64,000 nt of DNA from Falsiphaeobacter marinintestinus (GTDB lineage: Bacteria; Pseudomonadota; Alphaproteobacteria; Rhodobacterales; Rhodobacteraceae): positions 1 to 64,000 of the forward strand of contig NZ_VOGO01000003.1 of assembly GCF_007923355.1 (NCBI RefSeq), read 5' to 3'. The translations under genes were made by a program, and so were the position numbers. The notes beneath the pieces are model-generated. The model was not told where the DNA came from, searched no databases, and saw only the letters and a program-made list of their open reading frames with translations. Below are positions 9,211 to 18,260 of the stretch, in pieces; the first letter of the stretch is position 1; each line of letters starts with the position of its first letter.

Positions 9211-9573
9211 TCAGCCGTTTGCTTCGCGGATCTTATCCGCAGCGTCTTTGTCGTATGTGACGTCATTGTCTTCGAAAAGCTGGTCCAGTTCGCCGGACAG
9301 TGTCATCTCGGTGATGATGTCACAGCCGCCGACAAATTCGCCTTTGACGTAAAGCTGCGGAATGGTCGGCCAGTCGGAAAATTCCTTGATCCCGCCACGG
9401 ATGGCTTCGTCGGCCAGAACGTTCACATCGGCGAAATCTACGCCCATATAGTTCAGCACGCCGGCCACGCGGGACGAGAACCCGCATTGCGGCATTTCCT
9501 TGGTGCCCTTCATGAACAGCACAACGTCATTGGCTTTTACGGTTTCGGCGATCTGGGTCTTGGTATCGGTCAT
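9211..9573 (-). CDS. grxD: Grx4-type monothiol glutaredoxin
   Basis: This 120-residue protein has the CGFS active site at residues 30-33, preceded by FMKGTKEMPQ, and the WPTIPQLYVKGEFVGG glutathione-binding segment typical of monothiol Grx4. Such proteins dimerise around a [2Fe-2S] cluster and deliver clusters or sense iron together with BolA proteins. A bolA gene and a small membrane protein lie immediately upstream on the same strand, which supports the shared role. The gap to the membrane-protein gene is about 170 bp. Confidence 0.95.
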   Translation of the reverse strand: MTDTKTQIAETVKANDVVLFMKGTKEMPQCGFSSRVAGVLNYMGVDFADVNVLADEAIRGGIKEFSDWPTIPQLYVKGEFVGGCDIITEMTLSGELDQLFEDNDVTYDKDAADKIREANG

Positions 9574-9741
9574 ATTTTACTCCGTTCGTAAGCGCGACGT
9601 TTGATCGCGCGCATGACACGCCAATAGCGGGGGCCATGGCGTAGAAATCCGATGATGTCCGGGCACCACCTCAGAGACTCCAAGGTATCGGCCATCGCAA
9701 GCATCATGGTTCACCATCGGGTGTGCCAACCGGTTCACCAT

Positions 9742-9999
9742 TCATTTCTCTGTCCGTTCGGTGCCTTTGGGCACGAACAGGCGGTTGTATTCTTGTGGAT
9801 CACGAGGGATTTCATACGTCGTATGATGTCCGCCCAACCCCGACGAATATTCCGCATTGATCGTATGATAGCCCTCTCCGGGTTCGGAGCCGCGCATCGG
9901 ACCTTGAGCGGCCTCACGCCGGACTACGTAAAGCGCCCGGGCCAGCAGGATCACAACGATCAGCGTTGATACTGTCGCTATGAACCCGAAAGACGACAT
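9742..9999 (-). CDS. Small single-span membrane protein between bolA and grxD
   Basis: The 85-residue product has one N-terminal membrane helix (residues about 5-25, rich in Val, Leu, Ile) followed by a basic turn and a soluble tail with Gly, His, Tyr and Glu. Its start codon abuts the bolA stop. I recognise no family. The position between bolA and grxD and the same direction suggest a link with iron-sulfur or redox handling at the inner membrane, but this is inference only. Confidence 0.75.
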   Translation of the reverse strand: MSSFGFIATVSTLIVVILLARALYVVRREAAQGPMRGSEPGEGYHTINAEYSSGLGGHHTTYEIPRDPQEYNRLFVPKGTERTEK

Positions 10000-10236
10000 T
10001 TAGTCGGGCGCCTTGGTGGTCAGGGCCAAGGCATGCAGTTTGCCGCTGTCGATATCGGCCTTGACGGTCGCGTTGACAGCCCTCTGCTGCTGAATCCGGC
10101 TCATCCCCTGAAAGCTGGCATCCACCACCTCGGCGGCCCAGTGGTTTCCATCGCCAGCAAGGTCGGTGATGGTGATCTTGGCGTCGGGAAACCCGGCGCG
10201 GATCAACTGTTCGATTTCATGGGCTTGCATTGCCAT
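10000..10236 (-). CDS. bolA: BolA family protein
   Basis: At 78 residues this has the compact BolA fold signature: AHEIEQLIRAGFPDAKITITDLAGDGNHW followed (split here: first about 20 residues then the GDGNHW turn) by a conserved FxGMSRIQQQRAVNA helix with the family Arg. BolA proteins pair with monothiol glutaredoxins to hold a [2Fe-2S] cluster; grxD is two genes downstream. It is 96 bp from purL on the same strand and its stop is adjacent to the next start. Confidence 0.92.
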   Translation of the reverse strand: MAMQAHEIEQLIRAGFPDAKITITDLAGDGNHWAAEVVDASFQGMSRIQQQRAVNATVKADIDSGKLHALALTTKAPD

Positions 10237-10332
10237 GCGGCAGTCTCCTGATACGTCTTGTTCAAAACTAGGTCGTCACCGCTATAGGTGCAAGTGATCT
10301 GCGCCTTTTCAAGGTGAAACGGTACAGATGCG

Positions 10333-12492
10333 TCAGGCGATTGCCGCAGCAAAGCTGCTGCGGAACAGGTCGCTCAATTCGGCAAGCGGGGCTTCGCTGC
10401 TGCCGATGCGGACTGTGTCACCCGTGAACTTGCCGACCGAACTGATTGACACGCCCGCCTGACCCGCAACGATCATCAGCGCCTCGGCCTGATCGAAATT
10501 GCAGGCGATCAGGTAACGGGCCTGATCTTCGCCAAACAGGATTTCGGTTGTCGCGTCATCCAGTTGAACACCGACACCAGCGCCTTCGGCCAGTTCGAAC
10601 GCAGCCAGAACCAGCCCGCCATCGGACAGATCAGTGCAGCCTTTGATGAATTCGTGGTTGTCGCGAATGAAGTCGCCGTTTGTTTTTTCTGCGTCCAGAT
10701 CGACTGCAGGGGCATCGCCGTCTTCGCGGTTGAACACTTCGGCCAGAAGGGCGGACTGACCCAGATGCCCGGTGGTTTCACCAACCAGAAGCAACACATG
10801 CCCGTCGCGGACTTCGCATCCGATCACGTCTTCGGCGTTTTCGATCAGGCCGACAGCGCCGATGGTGGGGGTCGGAAGAATGCCTTCGCCGTCAGTTTCG
10901 TTGTACAGCGACACGTTGCCCGACACGATGGGCATATCAAGCGCTAAACAGGCTTCGCCAATGCCTTTGATCGCACCAACGAACTGGCCCATGATCTCGG
11001 GCTTTTCGGGATTTCCGAAGTTCATGTTATCTGTTGTTGCCAATGGCTTGGCGCCTGTTGCTATCAGATTTCGATAGGCTTCGGCCACGGCCTGCTTGCC
11101 GCCCTCGAACGGGTTGGCGCGGACATAGCGCGGGGTCACGTCGCTGGTGAACGACAGCACCTTATCTGTGCCGTGGACACGCAATAGGCCAGCACCCAGA
11201 CCCGGCGTGCGGACGGTGTCGGCCATGACCATCGTGTCGTATTGCTCGTACACCCATTGCTTGGCCGCATAGTTGGGCGATGAGATCAGCGCCTTCAAAC
11301 CGTCAATCGGGTCGATCTGAGGCACGTCGGCCAGCGGTTCAGCCTCGGGTGTTGGCACCCACGGGCGGTCGTATTCTGGTGCTTCCGAACTGAGCTTGGA
11401 CAGCGGCAGGTCGGCTTTGCAGATGTTGTTGTGCATGATCAGGAAGCGGTCTTCGGCGATGGTTTCCCCGACGATTGCGAAATCCAGATCCCATTTGTCG
11501 AACACCGCTTTGGCTTCAGCCTCAAGCTCGGGTTTCAGGACCATCAGCATCCGTTCCTGCGACTCTGACAGCATCATTTCATAGGCGGTCATGTTTTCTT
11601 CGCGGCAGGGAACCTTTTCGAGGTCAAGCCGGACGCCCAGTTTGCCCTTGTCGCCCATCTCGACGGCTGAACAGGTCAGGCCAGCCGCGCCCATATCCTG
11701 GATCGAAATCACGGCCCCGGTTGCCATCAGCTCAAGCGTGGCTTCCATAAGGCGCTTTTCGGTGAACGGATCACCAACCTGAACAGTGGGGCGCTTTTCT
11801 TCGATCGTATCATCGAACTCGGCCGAGGCCATGGTGGCCCCGCCAACGCCGTCGCGTCCGGTTTTTGCACCAAGGTACACAACCGGCATCCCGATGCCTG
11901 AGGCCGCAGAATAAAAGATCTTGTCCGCATCCGCCAACCCGGCGGCAAAGGCGTTTACAAGGCAATTGCCGTTGTAGGCTGGGTGAAAGCGCACTTCGCC
12001 ACCTGCGCAAGGCACGCCGAAACAGTTGCCATAGCCGCCGATACCTTCGACCACACCATTGACCAGCTGCCGGGTCTTGGGGTGCGAGGTTTCACCAAAG
12101 CTGAGCGCGTTCATCGATGCGATGGGCCGCGCGCCCATTGTGAAGACATCGCGCAAAATACCGCCAACACCGGTCGCCGCGCCCTGATAGGGTTCGATAT
12201 ACGACGGGTGATTGTGGCTTTCCATCTTGAACACCACGGCCTGACCATCACCGATATCGACAATCCCGGCGTTTTCGCCCGGGCCACAGATCACTTGCGG
12301 GCCTTCGGTCGGCAAGGTGCGCAGCCACTTTTTTGAGGACTTGTAAGAACAGTGTTCGTTCCACATGGCCGAGAAAATACCCAGCTCGGTAAAGCTGGGT
12401 TCGCGTCCTATGATGTCGAGAATGCGGTCGTACTCATCCGGTTTGAGCCCATGGCTTGCGATCAGGTCGGGCGTGATGGCCGGTTCTTGCAT
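10333..12492 (-). CDS. purL: Phosphoribosylformylglycinamidine synthase subunit PurL
   Basis: PurL catalyses the ATP-dependent amination of FGAR in de novo purine synthesis, together with PurQ and PurS. At 719 residues it is the small, multi-subunit type rather than the 1,300-residue fused enzyme. [12 protein letters not shown] near residue 44 and GPGENAG and [11 protein letters not shown] near 70-95 are PurL motifs; GVGGILRD and TGMGARPIA-type glycine-rich loops follow. The C-terminal half repeats the fold. It starts the purL-bolA-membrane protein-grxD unit. Confidence 0.97.
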   Translation of the reverse strand: MQEPAITPDLIASHGLKPDEYDRILDIIGREPSFTELGIFSAMWNEHCSYKSSKKWLRTLPTEGPQVICGPGENAGIVDIGDGQAVVFKMESHNHPSYIEPYQGAATGVGGILRDVFTMGARPIASMNALSFGETSHPKTRQLVNGVVEGIGGYGNCFGVPCAGGEVRFHPAYNGNCLVNAFAAGLADADKIFYSAASGIGMPVVYLGAKTGRDGVGGATMASAEFDDTIEEKRPTVQVGDPFTEKRLMEATLELMATGAVISIQDMGAAGLTCSAVEMGDKGKLGVRLDLEKVPCREENMTAYEMMLSESQERMLMVLKPELEAEAKAVFDKWDLDFAIVGETIAEDRFLIMHNNICKADLPLSKLSSEAPEYDRPWVPTPEAEPLADVPQIDPIDGLKALISSPNYAAKQWVYEQYDTMVMADTVRTPGLGAGLLRVHGTDKVLSFTSDVTPRYVRANPFEGGKQAVAEAYRNLIATGAKPLATTDNMNFGNPEKPEIMGQFVGAIKGIGEACLALDMPIVSGNVSLYNETDGEGILPTPTIGAVGLIENAEDVIGCEVRDGHVLLLVGETTGHLGQSALLAEVFNREDGDAPAVDLDAEKTNGDFIRDNHEFIKGCTDLSDGGLVLAAFELAEGAGVGVQLDDATTEILFGEDQARYLIACNFDQAEALMIVAGQAGVSISSVGKFTGDTVRIGSSEAPLAELSDLFRSSFAAAIA

Positions 12493-12623
12493 TCTTGTGA
12501 GTCCCCAGATGTGGAAGTTGGCAAGGGTTTAGTGCAAGCCAGACCGGGGGAAAAGCCCCTGTCAGGGTGCTTCCGTCGATTTGAGCCGGGACAAAACGAT
12601 AAAAGGGGCGTTGCGTGGCTTGA

Positions 12624-13223
12624 TCAGTCCTTGGGTTGGCGGACCAGCTTCCATCCGGTGATCATCGGCGTGACCAGATTTTCGCCTTTATAGCGCTTGT
12701 AAAAGACGATGGCCGCGATGTGCAAAAGCACCAGCACAAGGATCAGCCATTTCACTCTGTTGTGGACCCAGGTCGCGGTGCGATTGGTTTCCGAGCTGAC
12801 CATATCGGCCAGCGGACCCACATTGATGTAATCATCTGGATCAGCAAACAGGCCGGTCGACACCTGAATGATCAATGCCGCGAGCAGGGCGAACACCGAC
12901 AAGGCCCCAACCGGATTGTGACCGGGCCAATAAGAAGGTTTGCGATCTTTCAATGTTGCGACGTACCGCGCCGTCGTCGCCGGGCCATAGATGAAATGGG
13001 AAAAGCGGGCAGGGGCCGGGCCAACCAGCCCCCAGACCACGCGGAACACCAACAGCGCGATGACCGTGTATCCGACATAGAAATGAAGCGTCATGATATT
13101 GGGGCCAAACTGCCCCAGATACCAAGCCGCACAAACACAGATCGCCAGCGACCAGTGAAACAGGCGCAAGCCAATGTCCCAGAGCTTTACCCGTTTAACG
13201 CCCTCGGGGATCTGGTCGGACAC
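12624..13223 (-). CDS. Cytochrome b561-like di-haem membrane subunit next to cytochrome c'
   Basis: The 199-residue protein has four membrane helices and candidate haem histidines in RLFHW (near 18), LHFYVGY (near 47), VHNRVKW (near 155) and LHIAAI (near 167). Cytochrome b proteins of this family often accompany cytochrome c' or other periplasmic c-type cytochromes. The gene starts 12 bp after the cytochrome c' stop, so the two form one operon. It probably passes quinol electrons to the periplasmic partner; this is inferred from context. Confidence 0.88.
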   Translation of the reverse strand: MSDQIPEGVKRVKLWDIGLRLFHWSLAICVCAAWYLGQFGPNIMTLHFYVGYTVIALLVFRVVWGLVGPAPARFSHFIYGPATTARYVATLKDRKPSYWPGHNPVGALSVFALLAALIIQVSTGLFADPDDYINVGPLADMVSSETNRTATWVHNRVKWLILVLVLLHIAAIVFYKRYKGENLVTPMITGWKLVRQPKD

Positions 13224-13235
13224 GAATATCAGCCC

Positions 13236-13679
13236 TTAGTCGGCGCGATAATTGTCGTGGCACCCTTTACACGCACCGCCAAGGGTTCCCAAGGCAGAGG
13301 TCATTTCGGCTTTGCCCTGACCTGCCAGGGTCTGCATTTCGGCCGCGGCCGATGCAAAGGCGCCTGCTTTGTCCTGAACACCTGGGAAATCATCCCAGAT
13401 CTTTGCCAGGGCGCGCGTGTCTTTCATATCGCTGGACGATGTGCCCGGCGCAAACAGATGTGTCAGGTCATATTTTGTGAGTGTGACAAGGTTGTCTGCT
13501 GCCGTCTGGGCCGCCGCAGCATCATATTCGATCTTGCCTTTGGCCATCCCCGCCAAAGCGCCCATATTGGCACCAACCAGTTTGAAATACCCTTGACGTG
13601 CAGCAACAGTATCTTCGGCAGGTCCGGCCAGCGATAGGGTCGGGGCGGCGATAAGAGCGGCAATAATGGCATAACGCAT
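13236..13679 (-). CDS. Cytochrome c'
   Basis: The 147-residue product starts with a Sec signal peptide (cleavage near residue 18, after SLA) and ends with a class II cytochrome c haem site CKGCH near the C terminus, as in the four-helix-bundle cytochrome c' family. These periplasmic proteins bind NO and CO and are linked with NO tolerance in denitrifiers and phototrophs. It is followed directly by a cytochrome b subunit gene. A dyad TGCG-N6-CGCA shared with the TRAP/kinase promoter lies about 147 bp upstream. Confidence 0.92.
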   Translation of the reverse strand: MRYAIIAALIAAPTLSLAGPAEDTVAARQGYFKLVGANMGALAGMAKGKIEYDAAAAQTAADNLVTLTKYDLTHLFAPGTSSSDMKDTRALAKIWDDFPGVQDKAGAFASAAAEMQTLAGQGKAEMTSALGTLGGACKGCHDNYRAD

Positions 13680-13825
13680 GATGTGGGGTCCTTAAAAATG
13701 GTGGCTGCGGTTTGTGGCTGCACTCAGTCTACCCGCACTGTGTTACAGTTCGTCAACGAAATCCGACGCCAAAGCGCGGCAGATCACCGAAATGTTAACG
13801 TAGCGGCAGCGTGTTGCGGCCCGTT

Positions 13826-13839
13826 TGCGCAATCCCGCA
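13826..13839. promoter_or_regulatory. Shared dyad TGCGCAATCCCGCA upstream of cytochrome c'
   Basis: The 14-mer has TGCG/CGCA arms separated by six bases. It differs at one base from the 14-mer at 16014-16027, and both are followed by CC. It lies between the response-regulator stop and the cytochrome c' start, in the promoter region of the latter. It is a candidate binding site for the adjacent NarL-type regulator. Confidence 0.45.
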
Positions 13840-13841
13840 CC

Positions 13842-14486
13842 TCAGAACTTGACGCTGGTGCCCTGCAGAACGCCGTGTTCCAACGCATAGCGGGTCAGCC
13901 CGGCGGTCGAGGATATGCCCAGCTTGCGCTTGATGTTCTTGCGATGGGTTTCGACCGTGCGGACCGAAATATCAAGCGCGATGGCAACTTCCTTGTTGGA
14001 CTTTCCCTGCGCCAGCTGCAGTAAAATGGTCTGCTCGCGACCGGTCAGTGCCTCGCGACCTCCGGTCTCTTTCGGCTCCAAAGATCCCTTGGCCCCGGTG
14101 CACAGATATCTTTCTCCGCGCATCACCGTATCGATGGCTTGCTTGATCTCTTCTGTCGGCACGTCCTTCAAGACATAGCCCATCGCCCCATGGCTGAGTG
14201 CGGATGAGATGTATTCGGGGCTGTCATGCATCGACAGGATCAGGATCCGCGTGTCGGGGGCGCGTTCCAGCAGAATTTCAGTCGCCGACAGCCCCCCCAG
14301 TTCGGGCATGTTCAGATCCATCAGGATCACATCCGGTTGCAAATCCAAAGCCTGATCGACGGCTTCCTGTCCGTTGCACAGCGTCGCAACGACATCAACA
14401 TCGTCATAGCTTTCCAGAATCGACTGGATGCCTTCGGCCACCATCGGGTGGTCATCGACGATCAGAACCCGAACCGGGGATGTCAT
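13842..14486 (-). CDS. NarL/FixJ-type response regulator
   Basis: The 214-residue protein has an intact receiver domain: acidic pair D11-D12, phosphoacceptor D57 in ILMDLNMPE, and K107 in YVLKD. A LuxR-type helix-turn-helix follows (about residues 145-205) with LTGREQ, NKEVAIALDISVRTVETH and KLGI. It is the partner of the overlapping histidine kinase (ATGA overlap at 14483-14486). Targets probably include the divergent TRAP transporter operon and perhaps the cytochrome c' pair, judged from position and the shared dyad. Confidence 0.93.
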   Translation of the reverse strand: MTSPVRVLIVDDHPMVAEGIQSILESYDDVDVVATLCNGQEAVDQALDLQPDVILMDLNMPELGGLSATEILLERAPDTRILILSMHDSPEYISSALSHGAMGYVLKDVPTEEIKQAIDTVMRGERYLCTGAKGSLEPKETGGREALTGREQTILLQLAQGKSNKEVAIALDISVRTVETHRKNIKRKLGISSTAGLTRYALEHGVLQGTSVKF

Positions 14487-15976
14487 GCTTTGGCCTCCAA
14501 TTGCGTGACACCTGCATCCTCGGGTGGGAGCAGATGGCTAAGCGGAACGCGTGCTTCGATCACGGTGCCGCTGTCAGCGCCGCGTGATGACAGAATACGC
14601 AATGTGCCGTCAAGCTGTTCGATCCGTTCCTGCATGTTGCGCAAGCCCAAACCGGCCTTGTCGCGCTCGGACCCGGTCACCAGACCACGGCCATTGTCCG
14701 AAATCCTGAGCGTTGCCCCGGTCTTGTGCCCGCGCAGATCAATCGTGACCTTGGTCGCGCCCGAGTGACGTTCGATATTGGTCAGCGCCTCTTGCGCGAT
14801 CCGGTAGAGCGCGGTTTTGCTGTCCTGATCAAGTCGATTGCGAAACACCACAGTGGCGAAATCGGTGTCTATACCGGTGCGTTCGCGGAAATCATCGGCA
14901 AGCGCCTTGACCGCAGGCCCAAGCCCAAGGTCATCCAGAACACCGGGGCGCAGGTCGCGGCTGATCCGGCGGACTTCGGTAATGGCGGTCCCCAGGTTTT
15001 CGATCCCTTTGTCCAAGGGGGGCAGGGCGCCTTTTTGGTCATCACGCCCCAGGCGGCGACGCGCGTTGTCCAGCGTATAGCGAACCCCAACCAGAATTTG
15101 GCTGATCCCGTCATGCAATTCGCGCGCCACACGTCCGCGTTCTTCTTCCTGGGCGTCAAAGACCCTTTGGGTCAGTTCTTTCAACTTGGCATCGGCCAGA
15201 CGCCGTTCCCGGATGTTCAGCAGCATTCCGGATACGAACACGATGAACAGCGCCAGCAATGTAATGACACCGATGTAAATGAATGTCGTGCGCACCCGGT
15301 TTTCCACTTCGGCCCGGGCCGAGGCGACCGTGGCCAGCACGTCGTCGATAAAAACGCCGGTTCCAACGGCCCATCGCCAATCCTGCAACCCCAGAACATA
15401 GGCCACCATCAAAGCCTCTTCGCCTGTGGAGGGTTTCGGCCAGAGAAACGTGTGATACCCGGACCCTTGCCGTGCCAAGTTGATCAGCTCATCAACAATC
15501 GGCGTGCCTGCGCTATCGGTCAGGCCGGACAGGTCATTACCGATCAAACCGGTGCGACGTGGGTTAACAAGGTTCATCCCGTCATAGTCGTAGACAAAAA
15601 AGGACCCCTCAGTGCCATAGATCATCGCGGCCAGAATTTGTGCCACTTCAGTTTTGGCCAGATCATCGTCAGGGGCGGCCAGACCATAGATGAAGTAAAA
15701 CCCGTTGCGCGCCTGGGTGACATAGTTGCGTAATTCGGCCTTCTTGGCCTCAAGCAACTGATGTTCCAGCGATTGAACTTCACGCTCGGCCAGAACCCGG
15801 GACTGATAGGCGACAATGGCTGCAATCGCGGCCACGGCCAAAATCAGCGGAATGGCCGCCAGAAGCGACAGCTTCTGAGCATAGTCCGGACGTAGAATGC
15901 GGCGCAACTGACCCATGGCGAATCGATATGCGGTTTTGAGGCGGAAATCAAAGACCACACTGTCCGGCAACTTCAT
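14483..15976 (-). CDS. Cache-domain sensor histidine kinase (HisKA_3 type)
   Basis: The 497-residue kinase has a first membrane helix at about residues 37-57, a periplasmic single-Cache-like domain (about 60-215, with a FFVYDYDG strand), a second helix at 231-253, then a HisKA_3 dimerisation domain with the phospho-His H288 in ARELHDG and an ATPase domain with NGRGL. Cache domains of this type often sense small carboxylates. The gene is divergent from the TRAP transporter substrate-binding gene, 193 bp away, so the sensed compound and the transported one may be the same. It overlaps the regulator gene by four bases. Confidence 0.93.
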   Translation of the reverse strand: MKLPDSVVFDFRLKTAYRFAMGQLRRILRPDYAQKLSLLAAIPLILAVAAIAAIVAYQSRVLAEREVQSLEHQLLEAKKAELRNYVTQARNGFYFIYGLAAPDDDLAKTEVAQILAAMIYGTEGSFFVYDYDGMNLVNPRRTGLIGNDLSGLTDSAGTPIVDELINLARQGSGYHTFLWPKPSTGEEALMVAYVLGLQDWRWAVGTGVFIDDVLATVASARAEVENRVRTTFIYIGVITLLALFIVFVSGMLLNIRERRLADAKLKELTQRVFDAQEEERGRVARELHDGISQILVGVRYTLDNARRRLGRDDQKGALPPLDKGIENLGTAITEVRRISRDLRPGVLDDLGLGPAVKALADDFRERTGIDTDFATVVFRNRLDQDSKTALYRIAQEALTNIERHSGATKVTIDLRGHKTGATLRISDNGRGLVTGSERDKAGLGLRNMQERIEQLDGTLRILSSRGADSGTVIEARVPLSHLLPPEDAGVTQLEAKA

Positions 15977-16013
15977 CCCCAGATGACCGCCATGCCCCCA
16001 AGTTCAGTATAAC

Positions 16014-16027
16014 TGCGTAATCCCGCA
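16014..16027. promoter_or_regulatory. Shared dyad TGCGTAATCCCGCA in the kinase/TRAP divergent promoter
   Basis: This 14-mer matches the site at 13826-13839 in 13 of 14 bases. It sits 38 bp before the kinase start and about 143 bp before dctP. A related inverted pair, CTACGCA at 16055-16061 and TGCGTAG at 16090-16096, lies between it and dctP. Together they look like a multi-site operator region for a dimeric regulator. Confidence 0.5.
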
Positions 16028-16054
16028 CCAGAAAACCTGCGATGTGGTCGATTT

Positions 16055-16096
16055 CTACGCAGTAATAGGTATTCACAACCCGATCCGAATGCGTAG
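16055..16096. promoter_or_regulatory. Inverted pair CTACGCA...TGCGTAG upstream of dctP
   Basis: Perfect 7-base inverted arms at 16055-16061 and 16090-16096, with centres 35 bp apart, lie 74 bp before the dctP start. The half-site TACGCA/TGCGTA also occurs in the dyad at 16014. I read this as a likely activator site for the TRAP operon. Confidence 0.4.
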
Positions 16097-16169
16097 TCTA
16101 GGCGCACTCAAAAACGATCCGCCCGTGCGATAACGGTGCGGACATTTCCATTCTAGGGGAGGATACCTT

Positions 16170-17252
16170 ATGGATCGTCGTTCATTTCTGAGAACTTCGG
16201 CACTTGGTGGCGGCGCAGCCGCGGCTACGACACTGGCAGCACCGGCATATGCCCAGGGCAAGCGCACACTGACCATGGTAACATCGTGGGGCCGTGGCCT
16301 TGCTGGCGTTTTCGACGCGGCTCAGCACTCGGCAGATTCGATCACCGCGATGTCCGATGGCGACCTGACGGTCGAAATCAAAGCGGCTGGCGAACTTGTT
16401 GGCGCGTTTGAAGTCTTTGACGCCGTGACCGCCGGTCAGGCAGACATGTATCACGCGGCTGACTATTACTTCACTGGTCAGCACCCGGCTTATCAGTACT
16501 TTACGGCTGCACCTTTCGGCATGACCGCACAGGAACTGGCCAACTGGTACTACCATGGCGAAGGCGGCATGCTGCATGACGAACTGGGCCAGATCTTTGG
16601 CCTGAAATCCTTCCTTGCGGGGAACACCGGTGCCCAGGCGGGCGGCTGGTTCTCGAAAGAAATCAATGGTCCGGAAGACTTCAACGGTCTGAAGTTCCGT
16701 ATGCCCGGCATGGGTGGTCAGGCGCTTGGCAAACTGGGCGCATCGGTTCAGAACCTTCCGGGTTCGGAAGTGTACCAGGCGCTGGCGTCCGGTGCGATTG
16801 ACGGCACCGAGTGGATTGGTCCCTGGGCCGACGAAAAGGCCGGTTTCCAGGAAATCACCAAGATCTATTACACCGCTGGTTTCCACGAGCCGGGCGCAGC
16901 CCTGACACTGGCGACCAACCGCGACGTGTTCGAAAGCCTGTCGCCGGCACACCAGAAGATCATCGAGATCGCGGCTGCCGAAACCCACCAGTGGAACCTG
17001 GCTCAGTACCTGAACAACAACGGCGCAGCCCTGCAGCGTTTGCAGGCCGCAGGCGTGAAAACCCTGCAGTTCCCGGATGCTGTTTGGGATGCCTTCGGTG
17101 GCGCGGCTGCCGAGACTCTCGACGGGTACATGGACGACGAACTGTTCGCGAAAGTCCGCGCCAGCGTCGAAGCCTCGATGAAAGACTCGTCGGGCTGGCT
17201 GGTGAAGTCGGAAGGCGCGTACCGCGCTCAGCGTGACCGGATCCTGGGTTAA
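16170..17252 (+). CDS. TRAP transporter substrate-binding protein (DctP family, TakP-like)
   Basis: The 360-residue protein has a Tat-type leader (DRRSFLR near residue 2, Ala-rich core, probable cleavage after AYAQ near 29), so it is exported folded. The mature part resembles the DctP family with GLKFRMPGMGG near residue 172 and a TEWIGPW segment near 213. This subfamily includes 2-oxo acid binders such as TakP, so a keto- or hydroxy-acid ligand is plausible but not proven. GGGGAGGA precedes the ATG. It heads a three-gene TRAP operon and is divergent from a two-component system. Confidence 0.93.
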   Translation: MDRRSFLRTSALGGGAAAATTLAAPAYAQGKRTLTMVTSWGRGLAGVFDAAQHSADSITAMSDGDLTVEIKAAGELVGAFEVFDAVTAGQADMYHAADYYFTGQHPAYQYFTAAPFGMTAQELANWYYHGEGGMLHDELGQIFGLKSFLAGNTGAQAGGWFSKEINGPEDFNGLKFRMPGMGGQALGKLGASVQNLPGSEVYQALASGAIDGTEWIGPWADEKAGFQEITKIYYTAGFHEPGAALTLATNRDVFESLSPAHQKIIEIAAAETHQWNLAQYLNNNGAALQRLQAAGVKTLQFPDAVWDAFGGAAAETLDGYMDDELFAKVRASVEASMKDSSGWLVKSEGAYRAQRDRILG

Positions 17253-17342
17253 TCCCCGATCTTCTAACGTAAAACAAAAGCAGGCTCGCCATAAGGCGGG
17301 CCTGTCAACGCAGGTTCAACTGCGCGCAAGTCAAGACGGGGG

Positions 17343-18242
17343 ATGGGACAAATGCTGGACGCACTGTCCTGGTTTTTCACCAATATCGCCAATGCCTTTG
17401 TGAATTTCGGCTATGCCATTTCGCATCCAAGCATGTGGCTGGACTGGTCCGATAAGAAAGCGGTTATGCGCTTTGTCTATTATGGCGGATCGGTCGAGTT
17501 TTTCTTTGTCGTACTCACGTTTTTTCTGGTTCTGACCATCATCTGCCTGACAAACCGCAAATGGATGTGGGGCGTTGTGCGCGTGACAGAAGGATTTGCC
17601 AACTCGATTGGCCGGGTTGTCGCCTGGGCCGGTTTGCTCATGGTGTTGCAGCAGATCGTCATCGTGTTCATGCAGCGGATCTTTACGGCCGCCCAAATCT
17701 CGTTCGGGTTTGGGATTCCTTTGACGAAAGATGTCAGTTGGTGGGCCGAAGAACTGAAGCTTTATAACGCGATGGTTGTCGCTTTGTGTGCCACCTACAC
17801 CTTTGTGCAGGGCGGGCATGTGCGGGTCGATCTGGTCTATTCAGCCGTCAGTTTCCGCACCAAGAAAGTCATCGACATGTTCGGGGCCGTGGTCTTCATG
17901 ATGCCTGCCGCCGTGCTGGTCTGGATGTATGGCTGGTACTTCCTGTGGCGCCATCTGATCGTGCCAAAACCGTCGGCCAGTGACACGCTGGAACGACTGC
18001 TGCTGAAATCGCGCGCCATGCGCTGGAACGTTGAGACAATCGGGTTCAGCCCGAACGGGTTCGACGGCTACTTCCTGTTCAAGATCCTGTTGTGTGCCTT
18101 TGCCGGGATGGTCTTTATCCAGGCCTGGTCAATGCTGTACCGGTCGTATCTTGAATTCCGCGAAGGCGAAGAGAGCGAAAACAAATTCCTCGACAAGGAC
18201 ACGCTTGGCGAGGGCGAAGAAGCCTTTGAAGGCGCGCATTAA
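17343..18242 (+). CDS. TRAP transporter small permease (DctQ)
   Basis: The 299-residue integral membrane protein has about five hydrophobic segments, including a central pair near residues 135-210. The string VQGGHVRVDLVY is the DctQ signature that contains conserved Gly and Arg/Asp residues. At nearly 300 residues it is much longer than typical DctQ (about 170) and matches the long small-permeases that pair with large DctM proteins. The gene lies 90 bp after dctP and 18 bp before dctM, so the three are one operon. Confidence 0.92.
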   Translation: MGQMLDALSWFFTNIANAFVNFGYAISHPSMWLDWSDKKAVMRFVYYGGSVEFFFVVLTFFLVLTIICLTNRKWMWGVVRVTEGFANSIGRVVAWAGLLMVLQQIVIVFMQRIFTAAQISFGFGIPLTKDVSWWAEELKLYNAMVVALCATYTFVQGGHVRVDLVYSAVSFRTKKVIDMFGAVVFMMPAAVLVWMYGWYFLWRHLIVPKPSASDTLERLLLKSRAMRWNVETIGFSPNGFDGYFLFKILLCAFAGMVFIQAWSMLYRSYLEFREGEESENKFLDKDTLGEGEEAFEGAH

Positions 18243-18260
18243 AGCGAAGGACGAAACCAA

